Origin: an uncultured Bacilli bacterium
Lineage (GTDB): Bacteria > Bacillota_I > Bacilli_A > RFN20 > CAG-826
Assembly: GCA_944349595.1 (NCBI GenBank)
Contig: CALVNF010000003.1
Coordinates: 83,356 to 124,998 of the forward strand
Direction: 5' to 3'
DNA length: 41,643 bases
Both the position numbers and the translations under genes were made by a program. Shown one piece after another: positions 1-8,690 of this stretch. The notes under the pieces are model-generated. The model made no database searches. It was given only the letters and a program-made list of their open reading frames with translations, and was not told the origin of the DNA. Each line of letters begins with the position of its first letter. Position 1 is the stretch's first letter.

Positions 1-1126
1 CATATGGTTTTTCAGTTTGTCCCATGTAATAGATTTTTTGATTTCCGTCATCGCCAGTACTTCCACGTCTTTCATTTGTTTGCATCATAACTAAATGCCA
101 ATCATCATATAAAGCATCGTGTTCTGCAGTACCTTTTATTTCATCAGCAGGATCTAAATTCCATGCGGATCTAAGTGATGTTTCAGTTGCTTCATAAACA
201 TCTTTTAAAATACCTGGATATAAAGTATCTGCTACTTCAACTTTAATTTTTGTTTCAACTTCAGGTTGAACATATGATTTAATTGTGACTACTGCTTCTC
301 CGGCACCAGTAACTTCATATGTACCATCTGTTTTTAATGTAAATACATCTTCATTAGAACTTTCAACTGTAAATGATCTATCTGAAGCATCTTCTGGATT
401 AACATTAATATTCATAGAATATAAATTTGGCCAGTAAGTTAAATTACGTGGAATTTGTTTTCCTTTAACATTATCTAATCCACCACTTAAAATAACAGTT
501 TTTCTATTTAATTCTTCGCCAGTCATATCCCAAGTAGTTCCAAGGGCTGTTTTGAAGATGTAATCATATTCTTTGGTTTCATCTTCTAATAAACCTTCAA
601 CAGTGATATCCGTAACTGGTTTATATTCTTCGATATTAATATTTATATATGTTTCAATGTTTGAACCATCTTGTGTACTTGCTTTAACAGTAACTATACC
701 GCTTGCTTTTTCTGAAACGCTAATTTCAGCTGGTGAAGTAGTTTTTGTAACAGTAACACCCGTATCTGTTGCAGTTGCAAACTTTCCATCTGCAATTTTT
801 CCAACTTCCCATTTTAATTCTTTGATAGTTGCATCGTTTGGTTGAATAACATATGGAATGCTTGTGGTAAATCCTTGTGAAACAGTAACTGTATAAGGAT
901 TTTCTAATGTACCTTCACCATTTTCATCTTCAATAGAGAAAATAACACCTGTAGCTTCTACTTTAATTTCAGAAGTTGTAGTTGTTGTGGTAGGGTTAGT
1001 TGTTGTGGTTGTAGTTGTATTACTTCCAGTTGTAGTTAGACTTGATGTTGTTTCATTATCACACGAAGCTAAAGTTAAACTTAAAAGTAATGCTGTTGCA
1101 CACAATACAATTTTTCGTTTTTTCAT
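1..1126 (-). CDS. Thr-rich, Ig-like repeat surface lipoprotein (partial, C-terminus outside window)
   Basis: An open frame starts at an ATG at 1124-1126 and runs off the left edge; about 375 residues are visible. The N-terminus has a Lys/Arg start, a hydrophobic core and a lipobox (LTLASC, Cys at about residue 22), so it should be a lipid-anchored exported protein. A Thr-rich linker with runs of TTTTT follows, and then beta-rich segments that look like bacterial Ig-like (Big_2-type) repeats, such as the stretch ending in ITVEG and one with EVTGAGEAVVTIK. The gene has an AGGGAG ribosome binding site and its own promoter with LacI-type and cre-like sites, so it appears to belong to the neighbouring mannosidase regulon. 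A role in holding or binding host glycans at the surface is inference. No catalytic domain is visible in the part present. Confidence 0.8.
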   Translation of the reverse strand, partial: MKKRKIVLCATALLLSLTLASCDNETTSSLTTTGSNTTTTTTTNPTTTTTTSEIKVEATGVIFSIEDENGEGTLENPYTVTVSQGFTTSIPYVIQPNDATIKELKWEVGKIADGKFATATDTGVTVTKTTSPAEISVSEKASGIVTVKASTQDGSNIETYININIEEYKPVTDITVEGLLEDETKEYDYIFKTALGTTWDMTGEELNRKTVILSGGLDNVKGKQIPRNLTYWPNLYSMNINVNPEDASDRSFTVESSNEDVFTLKTDGTYEVTGAGEAVVTIKSYVQPEVETKIKVEVADTLYPGILKDVYEATETSLRSAWNLDPADEIKGTAEHDALYDDWHLVMMQTNERRGSTGDDGNQKIYYMGQTEKPY

Positions 1127-1184
1127 AACTTTTCTCCCTTTTTATATTGATTTTTTAATAAAACAATTGATCAGTTTGTTTTAT

Positions 1185-1200
1185 AGAAAATCGTTTTTCT
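1185..1200. promoter_or_regulatory. LacI-type operator, copy 1
   Basis: AGAAAATCGTTTTTCT is a near-perfect palindrome with the CG centre typical of LacI-family operators. It lies just downstream of the -10 box of the lipoprotein promoter, where repressor binding would block initiation. Its exact reverse complement is at 3906-3921. The likely binder is the LacI-type regulator encoded at 1341-2342. Confidence 0.75.
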
Positions 1201-1206
1201 GTAATT

Positions 1207-1235
1207 ATTATAGAATGGAAGCGCTTACTTTACAA
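1207..1235 (-). promoter_or_regulatory. SigA-type promoter of the lipoprotein gene
   Basis: On the minus strand, -35 TTGTAA (1230-1235) and -10 TATAAT (1207-1212) are separated by exactly 17 bp. Transcription should start near 1200, inside the LacI-type operator, giving a leader of about 75 nt before the ATG. Confidence 0.7.
1216..1230 (-). promoter_or_regulatory. cre-like catabolite box in the promoter spacer
   Basis: AAGTAAGCGCTTCCA on the minus strand matches the Bacillus CcpA cre consensus WTGNAANCGNWNNCW at all but the second position. It occupies the -35/-10 spacer, a repressing position. CcpA control is inference; no ccpA gene is in the window. Confidence 0.5.
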
Positions 1236-1268
1236 CATTATTTTTATGTTTTTGTTTATTAATTAAAA

Positions 1269-1305
1269 AAAGCGTTAAATAAATGCCTTTCTAATTTAAC
1301 GCTTT
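1269..1305 (-). terminator. Rho-independent terminator after the LacI regulator gene
   Basis: A perfect 12-bp stem (AAAGCGTTAAAT with ATTTAACGCTTT) and 13-nt loop, followed on the minus strand by a T run. It separates the regulator operon from the lipoprotein promoter. Confidence 0.85.
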
Positions 1306-1340
1306 ATATTAAAATATAAAAATTAAAAAAACCGTTTAAC

Positions 1341-2342
1341 TTATTCTTTAATTTTTCTAACAGAATCTGTTAATTTCCATTTAGATTTAATTAAAACACA
1401 ATGAGTACAATCCTTTTTTTCTAATTTATCAATTAACATTTCAGTAGCTTTTCGTCCAATAATTTTATAATCTTGAATTGCATATGATAATTTTGGACCG
1501 TTTAAATCATCGTTTTTTGACTTTCCTAACGCAAATACTCCAACATCACTTCCAACTTTTAATCCCTTATCATGTATAGCTTTATACAAACCTACTGCAA
1601 CTCTTGAATTACAAGTTATAAAACAAGTATCTTTTTCTGCATATTTTAAACCGTAATTATAGCCTTCTTCAATTACTCCTTGCAAATTTTCAAAATAGTA
1701 ATCATTAGCGTTAATATTATTTTTATTTAGCGCATCAAAGAATCCGTCTTTTCTATCTTCAGTAATAGTTAAAGAAGATGATGCGTTTAATAAATAAACT
1801 TTATTATAACTTTTCGATAATAATTCAGTTATTTCTCTTGTTAAATTATAATTATCAACATCAATATAGTCATAATGAATTCCTCTTCCAGGTCTTCCAA
1901 TGACTACACATTTAATAGATGAATTTTGAATTTCTTTTAATCGATCATCATCAATATTTGGAGTTAATAATATCGCTCCATCAATTGGTGCTTTTCCGTA
2001 TTTTAAATATTTAATTAGAATTTCATTATTATCATTTGTAAATAGTAATACTGAATACTTCTTTTTAGCCGCCATTGAAAGAGAAGAAATAACTAAATCT
2101 CCATATAAAGAATGTTCTTCCATATCAGGACGATATTCTAATAAAATTGCAATAATATGAGTTTTTCTTTCACTCAAAGATAAACTAGATGCATAAAAAT
2201 TTGGAGTATAATCTAATTCATTACAAATTTTTAATACTTTTTCTTTCAATTCTGGACTAACATATTTTCTACCCGTTAATACATTAGATACAGTTGATTT
2301 AGCTACCCCAGCTTTTTTTGCAACATCGTTTATACTAACCAT
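1341..2342 (-). CDS. LacI/GalR family transcriptional regulator
   Basis: The 333-residue product has the family's usual length. Residues 2-25 form the LacI helix-turn-helix (SINDVAKKAGVAKSTVSNVL), followed by the hinge region (YTPNFYASSL) and a periplasmic-binding-protein-like effector domain. It starts two bases after the stop of the GxGYxYP gene and has an AAAGGAA ribosome binding site, so the two genes form an operon. Two exact copies of a CG-centred 16-bp operator, one on each side of this operon, are its probable targets. The effector cannot be read from sequence; the neighbouring alpha-mannosidase suggests a mannose-containing sugar. A terminator follows. Confidence 0.93.
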   Translation of the reverse strand: MVSINDVAKKAGVAKSTVSNVLTGRKYVSPELKEKVLKICNELDYTPNFYASSLSLSERKTHIIAILLEYRPDMEEHSLYGDLVISSLSMAAKKKYSVLLFTNDNNEILIKYLKYGKAPIDGAILLTPNIDDDRLKEIQNSSIKCVVIGRPGRGIHYDYIDVDNYNLTREITELLSKSYNKVYLLNASSSLTITEDRKDGFFDALNKNNINANDYYFENLQGVIEEGYNYGLKYAEKDTCFITCNSRVAVGLYKAIHDKGLKVGSDVGVFALGKSKNDDLNGPKLSYAIQDYKIIGRKATEMLIDKLEKKDCTHCVLIKSKWKLTDSVRKIKE

Positions 2343-2344
2343 AA

Positions 2345-3826
2345 TTATTCCTTTCTTTTTACGTTTTGATTAATGAGTTTTATTAATTCATCTGCATATA
2401 CTAGTTCAATATCATCATTTAATTTAGATAAAACATATTCTAAATCATCAATAGAAATGCTCCAAGGATGGACATTTAAAACTGTATAACCTTCTTCACT
2501 ATTGATATTTGGTTTTAATGAATTTAGTTTTTTAACATATTCGTCTAAAAAACTTTTTGGTGTAAATCCAACATTTGCATATGGACACCAAAGCGAATAT
2601 CTAACAGAAACAAATGGTTTATTATTTGCATAAAAGATTTTACCATTTCCACTACTGTATCTATCGGGATCTATTTCCCAAATACCACCAATTATTTTAT
2701 CATTTTTTGCATAATATTTCAGTCTATTTTTTACATTTTCATCATTTTTAATGTCTTTAATATTATCAAGTAAACAAACAATATTTAGATCCATTTTTTG
2801 CATAGCATTTATTGATAATTTACAAAATTTTCTTAAATATTTTTCTGGAAAAGCCATTAAATTTGCATATCCAACACCAGATACACTAGCAATAAAATAA
2901 TTACTTTTTTTATTTCCATAAATTATATCTAAAACATCTGGACATAATGCATAAATAGATGGCGATATAGTCCAGGTAACTTTATAATCCAATTTACTTC
3001 TTTCTCTACAACCAAAGGTTGAAGTTGTAGCAAAATTTCTTGAAAGCCATTGAATATTATCTCCATCTGATACAACTATAGATAAGTAATGTTTATTACT
3101 TTTAATTGCAGATGATTTTGCTTCCTGCTTAATTATATTTTTATTTTTTTCTTGAAAATAACTTAAATTTGAACACCAATCACTAGGTAAAGCATAATGG
3201 CCATATTGGGAAATACATTTAATAAATGAAATTTCATTATCATTCCACCCATAAATTGGAGAAACTGGTTTTAAATAAGATAAAACTTCTTTTCTAAATT
3301 CTAAATCTTCTTCATTTTCGCTTGTATATATACAAGCAAATCGGTTTTTAATTGCAAAATCTCTTAATACAATTAAAAAATTATTTTTTGTAATCACCTG
3401 ATGAACAAGACCGTTTTTATTTAATTTATTTTTAACTTCTTCAAAAATCATTTTTTGTCTATAAGCTCTACTACCTTTAATATCATTCATATTTCTAACT
3501 ACTTTCAAATTAGAAATTGATATTACTTTATTTAATATTTTATCTGGGACTCCTAGATAATCGTATTTAGCACATAGCATTGATGCCATATTAATTCCGA
3601 CGTCTTCACAGTCTAATTTATAAGTAACAATCCCATTAAAATATTTTGAAGTCATTTTTATGAGATCATATAAATCTATATATTCATAATAATCGTTTAA
3701 GTAGTTCATATAATTTTCAATGTCTATATAAACTTTTACTTTTATTCTATTTAAGATACCTTGAAGGAAAACGCTAAGAGCTTGTTCTTCAAAATTTAAT
3801 TCATCCCACTTAATTACATATGTCAT
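2345..3826 (-). CDS. GxGYxYP-type putative glycoside hydrolase
   Basis: The 493-residue protein lacks an export signal, so it is probably cytoplasmic. It carries signatures of the GxGYxYP family (Pfam GxGYxYP_N/_C): SDGDNIQW near residue 257, the name-giving loop as SGVGYANLMAFP near residue 315, and a C-terminal HPWS near 454. The loop is variant, with Ala-Phe-Pro where Tyr-Pro is usual. The family is only a putative glycosidase group with no settled reaction. The gene is divergent from the GH38 gene, with a LacI-type operator between them, and is followed two bases later by the LacI regulator. A role in taking apart the same glycan as the mannosidase is inferred from this context. Confidence 0.75.
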   Translation of the reverse strand: MTYVIKWDELNFEEQALSVFLQGILNRIKVKVYIDIENYMNYLNDYYEYIDLYDLIKMTSKYFNGIVTYKLDCEDVGINMASMLCAKYDYLGVPDKILNKVISISNLKVVRNMNDIKGSRAYRQKMIFEEVKNKLNKNGLVHQVITKNNFLIVLRDFAIKNRFACIYTSENEEDLEFRKEVLSYLKPVSPIYGWNDNEISFIKCISQYGHYALPSDWCSNLSYFQEKNKNIIKQEAKSSAIKSNKHYLSIVVSDGDNIQWLSRNFATTSTFGCRERSKLDYKVTWTISPSIYALCPDVLDIIYGNKKSNYFIASVSGVGYANLMAFPEKYLRKFCKLSINAMQKMDLNIVCLLDNIKDIKNDENVKNRLKYYAKNDKIIGGIWEIDPDRYSSGNGKIFYANNKPFVSVRYSLWCPYANVGFTPKSFLDEYVKKLNSLKPNINSEEGYTVLNVHPWSISIDDLEYVLSKLNDDIELVYADELIKLINQNVKRKE

Positions 3827-3905
3827 AAATTTTTCTCACTTTCTTAATTTGTTTAAAAAAATTAATTTCTAATAATATTTTACAAAAAACAAATTAAAAG
3901 AAAAT

Positions 3906-3921
3906 AGAAAAACGATTTTCT
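3906..3921. promoter_or_regulatory. LacI-type operator, copy 2
   Basis: AGAAAAACGATTTTCT is the exact reverse complement of the operator at 1185-1200. It sits between the divergent GxGYxYP and GH38 genes and directly abuts the -35 box of the GH38 promoter, so one regulator could control both transcription units. Confidence 0.75.
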
Positions 3922-3949
3922 TGCTTTTTTAAAAGTCTTGTAATAAGAT
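3921..3949 (+). promoter_or_regulatory. Probable promoter of the mannosidase-HAD operon
   Basis: -35 TTGCTT (3921-3926), 17-bp spacer, -10 TAAGAT (3944-3949). The -35 box touches the LacI-type operator. A ribosome binding site of AAGAGGTG type precedes the ATG at 3970. Confidence 0.55.
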
Positions 3950-3969
3950 GTTAAAAAAGAGGTGAATAT

Positions 3970-6804
3970 ATGAAAAAAATACATGTTATTAGCGGTACTC
4001 ACTGGGATAAAGAATGGAGACACACCGCTGAACAAAGTAAATTAAGACTTTGTGATTTAATGGACAATATTATTAATATTTTAGAAAATAAGAAAAATTA
4101 TAAATGTTTTTGTGTTGATGGTGGTTCTATTGTTATTGAAGATTATTTAACTGTTAGACCAGAAAACAAAGAAAGAATTAAAAAATTAATTGAAGCAAAA
4201 AAAATGTTTATAGTAAATTGGTACACATTACCAGAAACTAATACCGTTGCACCGGAAGCTTTAATTAGAAATTTATTACTCGGTAAAAAAATGGGTAAGG
4301 AATATGGTGGTACAATAAAATCTGGTTACACTGCTACTTCTTATGGCCAACCATCTCAACTACCACAACTATATAATGGTTTTGATATTACAGATGCAAT
4401 TTTTTATAGAGGAACAAACAAACATATTTTAACTCCATTATTTACATGGGTTGGACCAGATGGTTCTACTCTTGATACATTAAGAACTTTTGATGAAGTT
4501 ACAAGAACAAACTGGTTCTTTTATATTCATGGTCCAGCCGTACTTGGAAAAGGTCAAAAAGATTTAAGTTATAAATATGATAAATCTCAATTACCAGTTC
4601 ACATGGCTGATATGGGTTCTTATGAAAAAGCATTTACATTATTACATGAAGATTTTGATTATATTCACGATAAAAAGGTTCAAAAAGATGCATTAGATGC
4701 ATTAATTAATCAAGCCGAACCTTATGCTATTAATAATGAAATATTAGCATTAAATATGGAAGATAATGATGAACCATATAGATTTTTACCTGAATTGATT
4801 GATGATTTAAATAAAATATATCCTGATAAATACGAAATTATTCAAGATACTCTTGATGATTATATGAAAACAATTCGTAGTATTAAAGATTATAAAAAAG
4901 CTGTACACTATGGTGAGCTTAGATATACAACAATGGAATATAATAATTTCAATGCACTTCTTGGGGCAACTCACTCTTCGAGAATAAAAATTAAATTATT
5001 AAATGATGATTGTGAAAATAATTTAATAAATTTAGCTGAACCACTTGCTTCTTTTGCAAAAACATATGGAAAAGAATACCCAACAAACAACTTAAATAGA
5101 GCATGGAAATATCTATTAAAATGTCATGCGCATGACTCAATTTGTGGTGCTGCTGTTGATAGAGCTCACGAAGATATGCTTTATAATTTTTCTCTTGCAA
5201 AAACAGTTGCTGAAGAATGTACAAATAGAGCAGTTATCGGATTGTTTTCTAATTTAAATACTAAAGAAAACTTTCAAGAAAACGACTATATTATGACTTT
5301 CTTTAATACAATGCCATTTGAAAGAGATGAAATCGTCGAAGTTGTTTTTGACACTCCAAAAGGATCATCTGCTAAAGTTGATATAGGTGTTGACGGAGCA
5401 AGTCAAGGCGACCAATTCTATGATATTGTCGATGAAAACGGCAATAAAATCGAATATAAAGAACTTTATAATGATGATATTTCAATTGGTGTTGAAAGAG
5501 AAATGGATACTAAAGCTATCAAATTTAGTGCCAATAGAAAAAGAGTTTTAGTCCATGTTAAAGTGCCTCAATTTGGTTATAAATCTTACGCTTTAAGATT
5601 TAGAAAACCAGAGTTTGCTTTCCATCCAGAAATGATGGATAACAGAAAACTTATCGCTAGAGAAAACGGTGTATTAGAAAACGAATTCTTAAAAGTTACC
5701 ATTAATCAAAATGGAACAATTAATTTATTAGATAAAAAAAATAATCGTTTAATGGAAAATATGATGTATTACACAGATACCGGTGAAACTGGTAGTGCTC
5801 ATATTTCAACACAACCAAAAAGAAATATAACTTATACTAGTTTGGGTTGTACTTCTCAAATTACAATGCTTGAAAGTAATGAATTAAGAGGAAAGTTTAA
5901 GATAGATTTACAATTAACAATTCCAGCTGCAGCAACAGTTAGTGGTGATGATCGAACTAGAGAAATGAAAGTATTACCAATTTCTACTATCTTAACTTTA
6001 GAAAAAGGTTGTAAATATTTAAAAGTAGAAACCACTTTAAACAATGAATGTAGAGATCATAAATTAATTGTTAATTTCCCATCTAATTTAGAAAATGCTG
6101 ACTGGGTTGATGTAGAATCTGCATGGGATATCGCTCATAGAACAATTAAATGGAGAGACCATAAAGATAATTTTGAAGCATTTACTCCATTCCAACCAAT
6201 GCAAAATTTTGTCGATGTTAGCGATAATAAATATGGTCTTGCAATTCTTACAAAAGGTTTAAGAGAATATGAAATTGCTGATGATAATATAAGAACAATA
6301 AAAATTACTCTTATTAGAACTCAAAGAGCATATATGACTGCAAATAGCAAAATGAATGTTGAAGAATTAGATAAATATACTGGCCAACATAGTTTTGGAA
6401 AAATAACTTATCAATACGCAATTTATCCTCATAAAGGAAATTATAAAGATGGTTTAGTATTATCTAAAGCATATGAAAATAAAGTTCCAGTTAAAGCAAT
6501 TCAAGGTGTTGTAATGGATGGAATTTTAAAGAGTACTGATTCATTTATTTCTATAAATCAAGAAAACAAAGTTTTCTTAAGTGGTATTAAAGAAAGCGAA
6601 AATAAAGATGGTATTATTGTTAGATTATGGAATGAAACTGATCAAACACTTCCTTTAAAAGTTAAAACAATTTTACCAATTAAAGGCATTTCAAGAGTCA
6701 AATTAAACGAAGAATTTATTGAAGAAATGAGTGTTAAAAATAACGAATTTGAACTCGAAATGAAACCTCACAAAATTGAAACTTTCTTATTTAAATTAAA
6801 ATAA
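3970..6804 (+). CDS. GH38-type alpha-mannosidase, canonical nucleophile Asp missing
   Basis: The 944-residue protein has GH38 architecture. The N-terminal GTHWDKEW motif supplies His11 and Asp13, the equivalents of known zinc ligands, and the CHAHDSICGAA motif near residue 390 supplies a third. The C-terminal half is the beta-sandwich region of the family. There is no signal peptide, so it acts in the cytoplasm on imported oligosaccharides. In typical family members the nucleophile Asp sits in a GYxPDxFG motif; here the equivalent stretch reads GYTATSYGQPSQLPQ, with Thr123 at the Asp position. This may define a subgroup rather than a dead enzyme, since the zinc ligands and surrounding motif are intact. 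It is the first gene of a LacI-controlled operon with the HAD gene 20 bp downstream. Confidence 0.88.
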   Translation: MKKIHVISGTHWDKEWRHTAEQSKLRLCDLMDNIINILENKKNYKCFCVDGGSIVIEDYLTVRPENKERIKKLIEAKKMFIVNWYTLPETNTVAPEALIRNLLLGKKMGKEYGGTIKSGYTATSYGQPSQLPQLYNGFDITDAIFYRGTNKHILTPLFTWVGPDGSTLDTLRTFDEVTRTNWFFYIHGPAVLGKGQKDLSYKYDKSQLPVHMADMGSYEKAFTLLHEDFDYIHDKKVQKDALDALINQAEPYAINNEILALNMEDNDEPYRFLPELIDDLNKIYPDKYEIIQDTLDDYMKTIRSIKDYKKAVHYGELRYTTMEYNNFNALLGATHSSRIKIKLLNDDCENNLINLAEPLASFAKTYGKEYPTNNLNRAWKYLLKCHAHDSICGAAVDRAHEDMLYNFSLAKTVAEECTNRAVIGLFSNLNTKENFQENDYIMTFFNTMPFERDEIVEVVFDTPKGSSAKVDIGVDGASQGDQFYDIVDENGNKIEYKELYNDDISIGVEREMDTKAIKFSANRKRVLVHVKVPQFGYKSYALRFRKPEFAFHPEMMDNRKLIARENGVLENEFLKVTINQNGTINLLDKKNNRLMENMMYYTDTGETGSAHISTQPKRNITYTSLGCTSQITMLESNELRGKFKIDLQLTIPAAATVSGDDRTREMKVLPISTILTLEKGCKYLKVETTLNNECRDHKLIVNFPSNLENADWVDVESAWDIAHRTIKWRDHKDNFEAFTPFQPMQNFVDVSDNKYGLAILTKGLREYEIADDNIRTIKITLIRTQRAYMTANSKMNVEELDKYTGQHSFGKITYQYAIYPHKGNYKDGLVLSKAYENKVPVKAIQGVVMDGILKSTDSFISINQENKVFLSGIKESENKDGIIVRLWNETDQTLPLKVKTILPIKGISRVKLNEEFIEEMSVKNNEFELEMKPHKIETFLFKLK

Positions 6805-6824
6805 TTAATTATTAGAATGAATTT

Positions 6825-7829
6825 ATGAAATACTATATTAAAAACTTGGGCACTTTTGATAGTGAAAAAGATGGATTAATAAATATTAAAAAATGTTCTG
6901 ACGGCTATTTTAAAGAAGGAAAAGAAGGTGTAATCGGAGTCTATGCAACCGGTGATAGAAAAGTTGAATTTATAGCTTTCAAAGATAGAACTATCGCTTA
7001 TGTTTTATCAAGTATTGGATATCCTGCATATTATCCAGTTAAAGAAATTAAATTAGAAGCTCCAATTAAAGCTGTCTTAATGGATTTAGATGGAACTAGT
7101 GTAAAAAGTGAAGAATTTTGGATTTATATTATTCAAAAAACGGTTCAATCTTTATTAAATGATGATACATTTAAATTTTCGAAAGACGATTTACCATATG
7201 TATCAGGACATTCAGTTAGCGAACACTTACAATACTGTATAGAAAAATATGTTCCTAATTCTACTTTAGAACAAGCAAGAGAATTTTATTTTAAACATAC
7301 TCATTATGAAATGAATGAAATAATGGAAGGTAGAGGAAGAAAAGGAGCTTTTACTCCTTCTTCTCACCTTAAAGAATTTTTATTAGGATTAAAAAAACTA
7401 AATGTAAAGATTGGATTAGTTACAAGTGGTTTATATGAAAAAGCATGGCCCGAAATATTATCTGCATTTAATACATTAGAAATGGGTGATCCAAAAGAAT
7501 TTTATGATGCTTCAATTTCTGCTGGTTTTCCAATTAGAAAAGGAAGCGTTGGAACTCTAGGAGAATTAGAACCAAAACCACATCCTTGGTTATATGCAGA
7601 AACTTGTACGGTTGGACTAAATATTCCAGAATTAGAAAGAAATCATGTTATCGGAATTGAAGATTCAGGAGCTGGTGTATGTTCTATTGTTCTTGCTGGT
7701 TATACTTGTATTGGATACGATGGTGGAAATATAATTTCAAGCGGAACAAAAGCATTATGTTCTTATTATTTTAATGATTTATTAGATATTTTAGAGTTTA
7801 TAAAATCAATAAATAATAAAAATAATTAA
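6825..7829 (+). CDS. HAD-family hydrolase (phosphoglucomutase/phosphatase-like) with N-terminal extension
   Basis: The 334-residue protein has the HAD signature DLDGT (Asp87, Asp89), motif II in LVTSGLYEK, and motif IV in GIEDSGAGV, all expected for a Mg-dependent sugar-phosphate phosphatase or beta-phosphoglucomutase-like enzyme. About 80 residues precede the HAD fold, and I do not recognise them. The large insert after DLDGT fits a helical cap domain. The gene follows the mannosidase by 20 bp and shares its terminator, so it probably acts on a phosphorylated sugar released in the same pathway. The Shine-Dalgarno sequence is weak, so coupling to the upstream gene is likely. Confidence 0.82.
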   Translation: MKYYIKNLGTFDSEKDGLINIKKCSDGYFKEGKEGVIGVYATGDRKVEFIAFKDRTIAYVLSSIGYPAYYPVKEIKLEAPIKAVLMDLDGTSVKSEEFWIYIIQKTVQSLLNDDTFKFSKDDLPYVSGHSVSEHLQYCIEKYVPNSTLEQAREFYFKHTHYEMNEIMEGRGRKGAFTPSSHLKEFLLGLKKLNVKIGLVTSGLYEKAWPEILSAFNTLEMGDPKEFYDASISAGFPIRKGSVGTLGELEPKPHPWLYAETCTVGLNIPELERNHVIGIEDSGAGVCSIVLAGYTCIGYDGGNIISSGTKALCSYYFNDLLDILEFIKSINNKNN

Positions 7830-7860
7830 CTTTTGCAAGTTTTTTTATATAAAGTAAACT

Positions 7861-7889
7861 AAAAAGGATAAAATTAATATATCCTTTTT
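7861..7889 (+). terminator. Terminator of the mannosidase operon
   Basis: 10-bp stem AAAAAGGATA / TATCCTTTTT with a 9-nt loop, then further T residues, 31 bp after the HAD stop codon. Confidence 0.75.
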
Positions 7890-7966
7890 TAAATTGAAAT
7901 TACAAATATTAAATTAGTCACTATTTAATTATTGTTTTATTACTTTACCTATATCATTAACTTTAT

Positions 7967-8400
7967 TTATATTAATACATTATCTGCTGGTATATTTTCA
8001 ATAAACATTACGTAATAAATTGGCAAATATATAACTTTATCTTTTTAATGAACAATTCTATTATTTGATAAAAAATAAGCTTTACTAATTTTATATTCTT
8101 TATTGGTTAATAAATTATTTAAAGAACTATGTACTGTATAATATTTGCCTGATTTAACTTCTATTGGAAAAGGACATAAATTAATATAATCATTAAATAA
8201 ATAATCAACTTCATCTTTACTTTTATTATCATAATAATATAATTCAAAATCATGAGCAATTAACTCACTTTCAATAACATTTTTATATACAAACCTGAAT
8301 TAATACTATTTTAACGATCTAAAATAAGCCTTATATTTATTCCATTTAAAATATTAAGTAACACAGTATCACTTAATTATAATTTAAAATATTTATATAT
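7967..8400 (-). pseudogene. Decayed C-terminal fragment of a DUF4143-type ATPase
   Basis: The minus strand encodes about 140 residues that align by eye with the C-terminus of the intact ATPase at 8691-9983. YKYFKL*LSDTVLLNIL matches DYFKIYMADTGLLVSML, and a later stretch (NVIESELIAHDFELYYYDN) matches FENIIAQILHTNGNNLYFYN, followed by the PIEVK motif of the nuclease-like tail. The reading frame is broken by at least three stops and one frameshift, and there is no N-terminal ATPase part. It is a remnant of a related but different gene (identity to the intact neighbour is low), now in opposite orientation to it. Confidence 0.75.
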
Positions 8401-8449
8401 TATTCCTAAACATTATAGAAGATTTTTTATAACTTTTATAAAAATTTTT

Positions 8450-8492
8450 CACTTTTCCATATAAATATTCATATAAAATTACACTTTTCCAT
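8450..8492 (-). repeat. Two inverted copies of the GGAAAAAGTG box
   Basis: CACTTTTCCAT occurs at 8450-8460 and 8482-8492, 32 bp apart. These are minus-strand versions of the core of the three boxes at 8550-8636. Confidence 0.6.
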
Positions 8493-8549
8493 AAAAAATA
8501 ATAATTTAGTAAACAAATTTTTACTTTAAAATTTTGGAATTAGAATTGT

Positions 8550-8636
8550 ATTCGTAGGAAAAAGTGTCATGGCAATATATTTATTCGTAAGAAAAAATGT
8601 CATATTATTTCAATTATTCATAGGAAAAAATGTTAT
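8550..8636 (+). repeat. Three 21-bp boxes at exact 33-bp spacing upstream of the ATPase gene
   Basis: Copies start at 8550, 8583 and 8616, each of form ATTCGTAGGAAAAAGTGTCA plus a final T with one to three differences. The constant 33-bp period is close to three helical turns. This looks like an array of protein-binding sites or the operator of the gene starting at 8691. Two cores in the opposite direction lie at 8450-8492. Confidence 0.7.
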
Positions 8637-8690
8637 TTTATAATTTTTGTTGTATAATTTTATTATTAAATAAAAGAAAGGATATAATAA

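Noticed and set aside
573..1262. Plus-strand frames opposite the lipoprotein gene
   Set aside because: They are shadows of the Thr-rich and Ig-like coding sequence on the minus strand.
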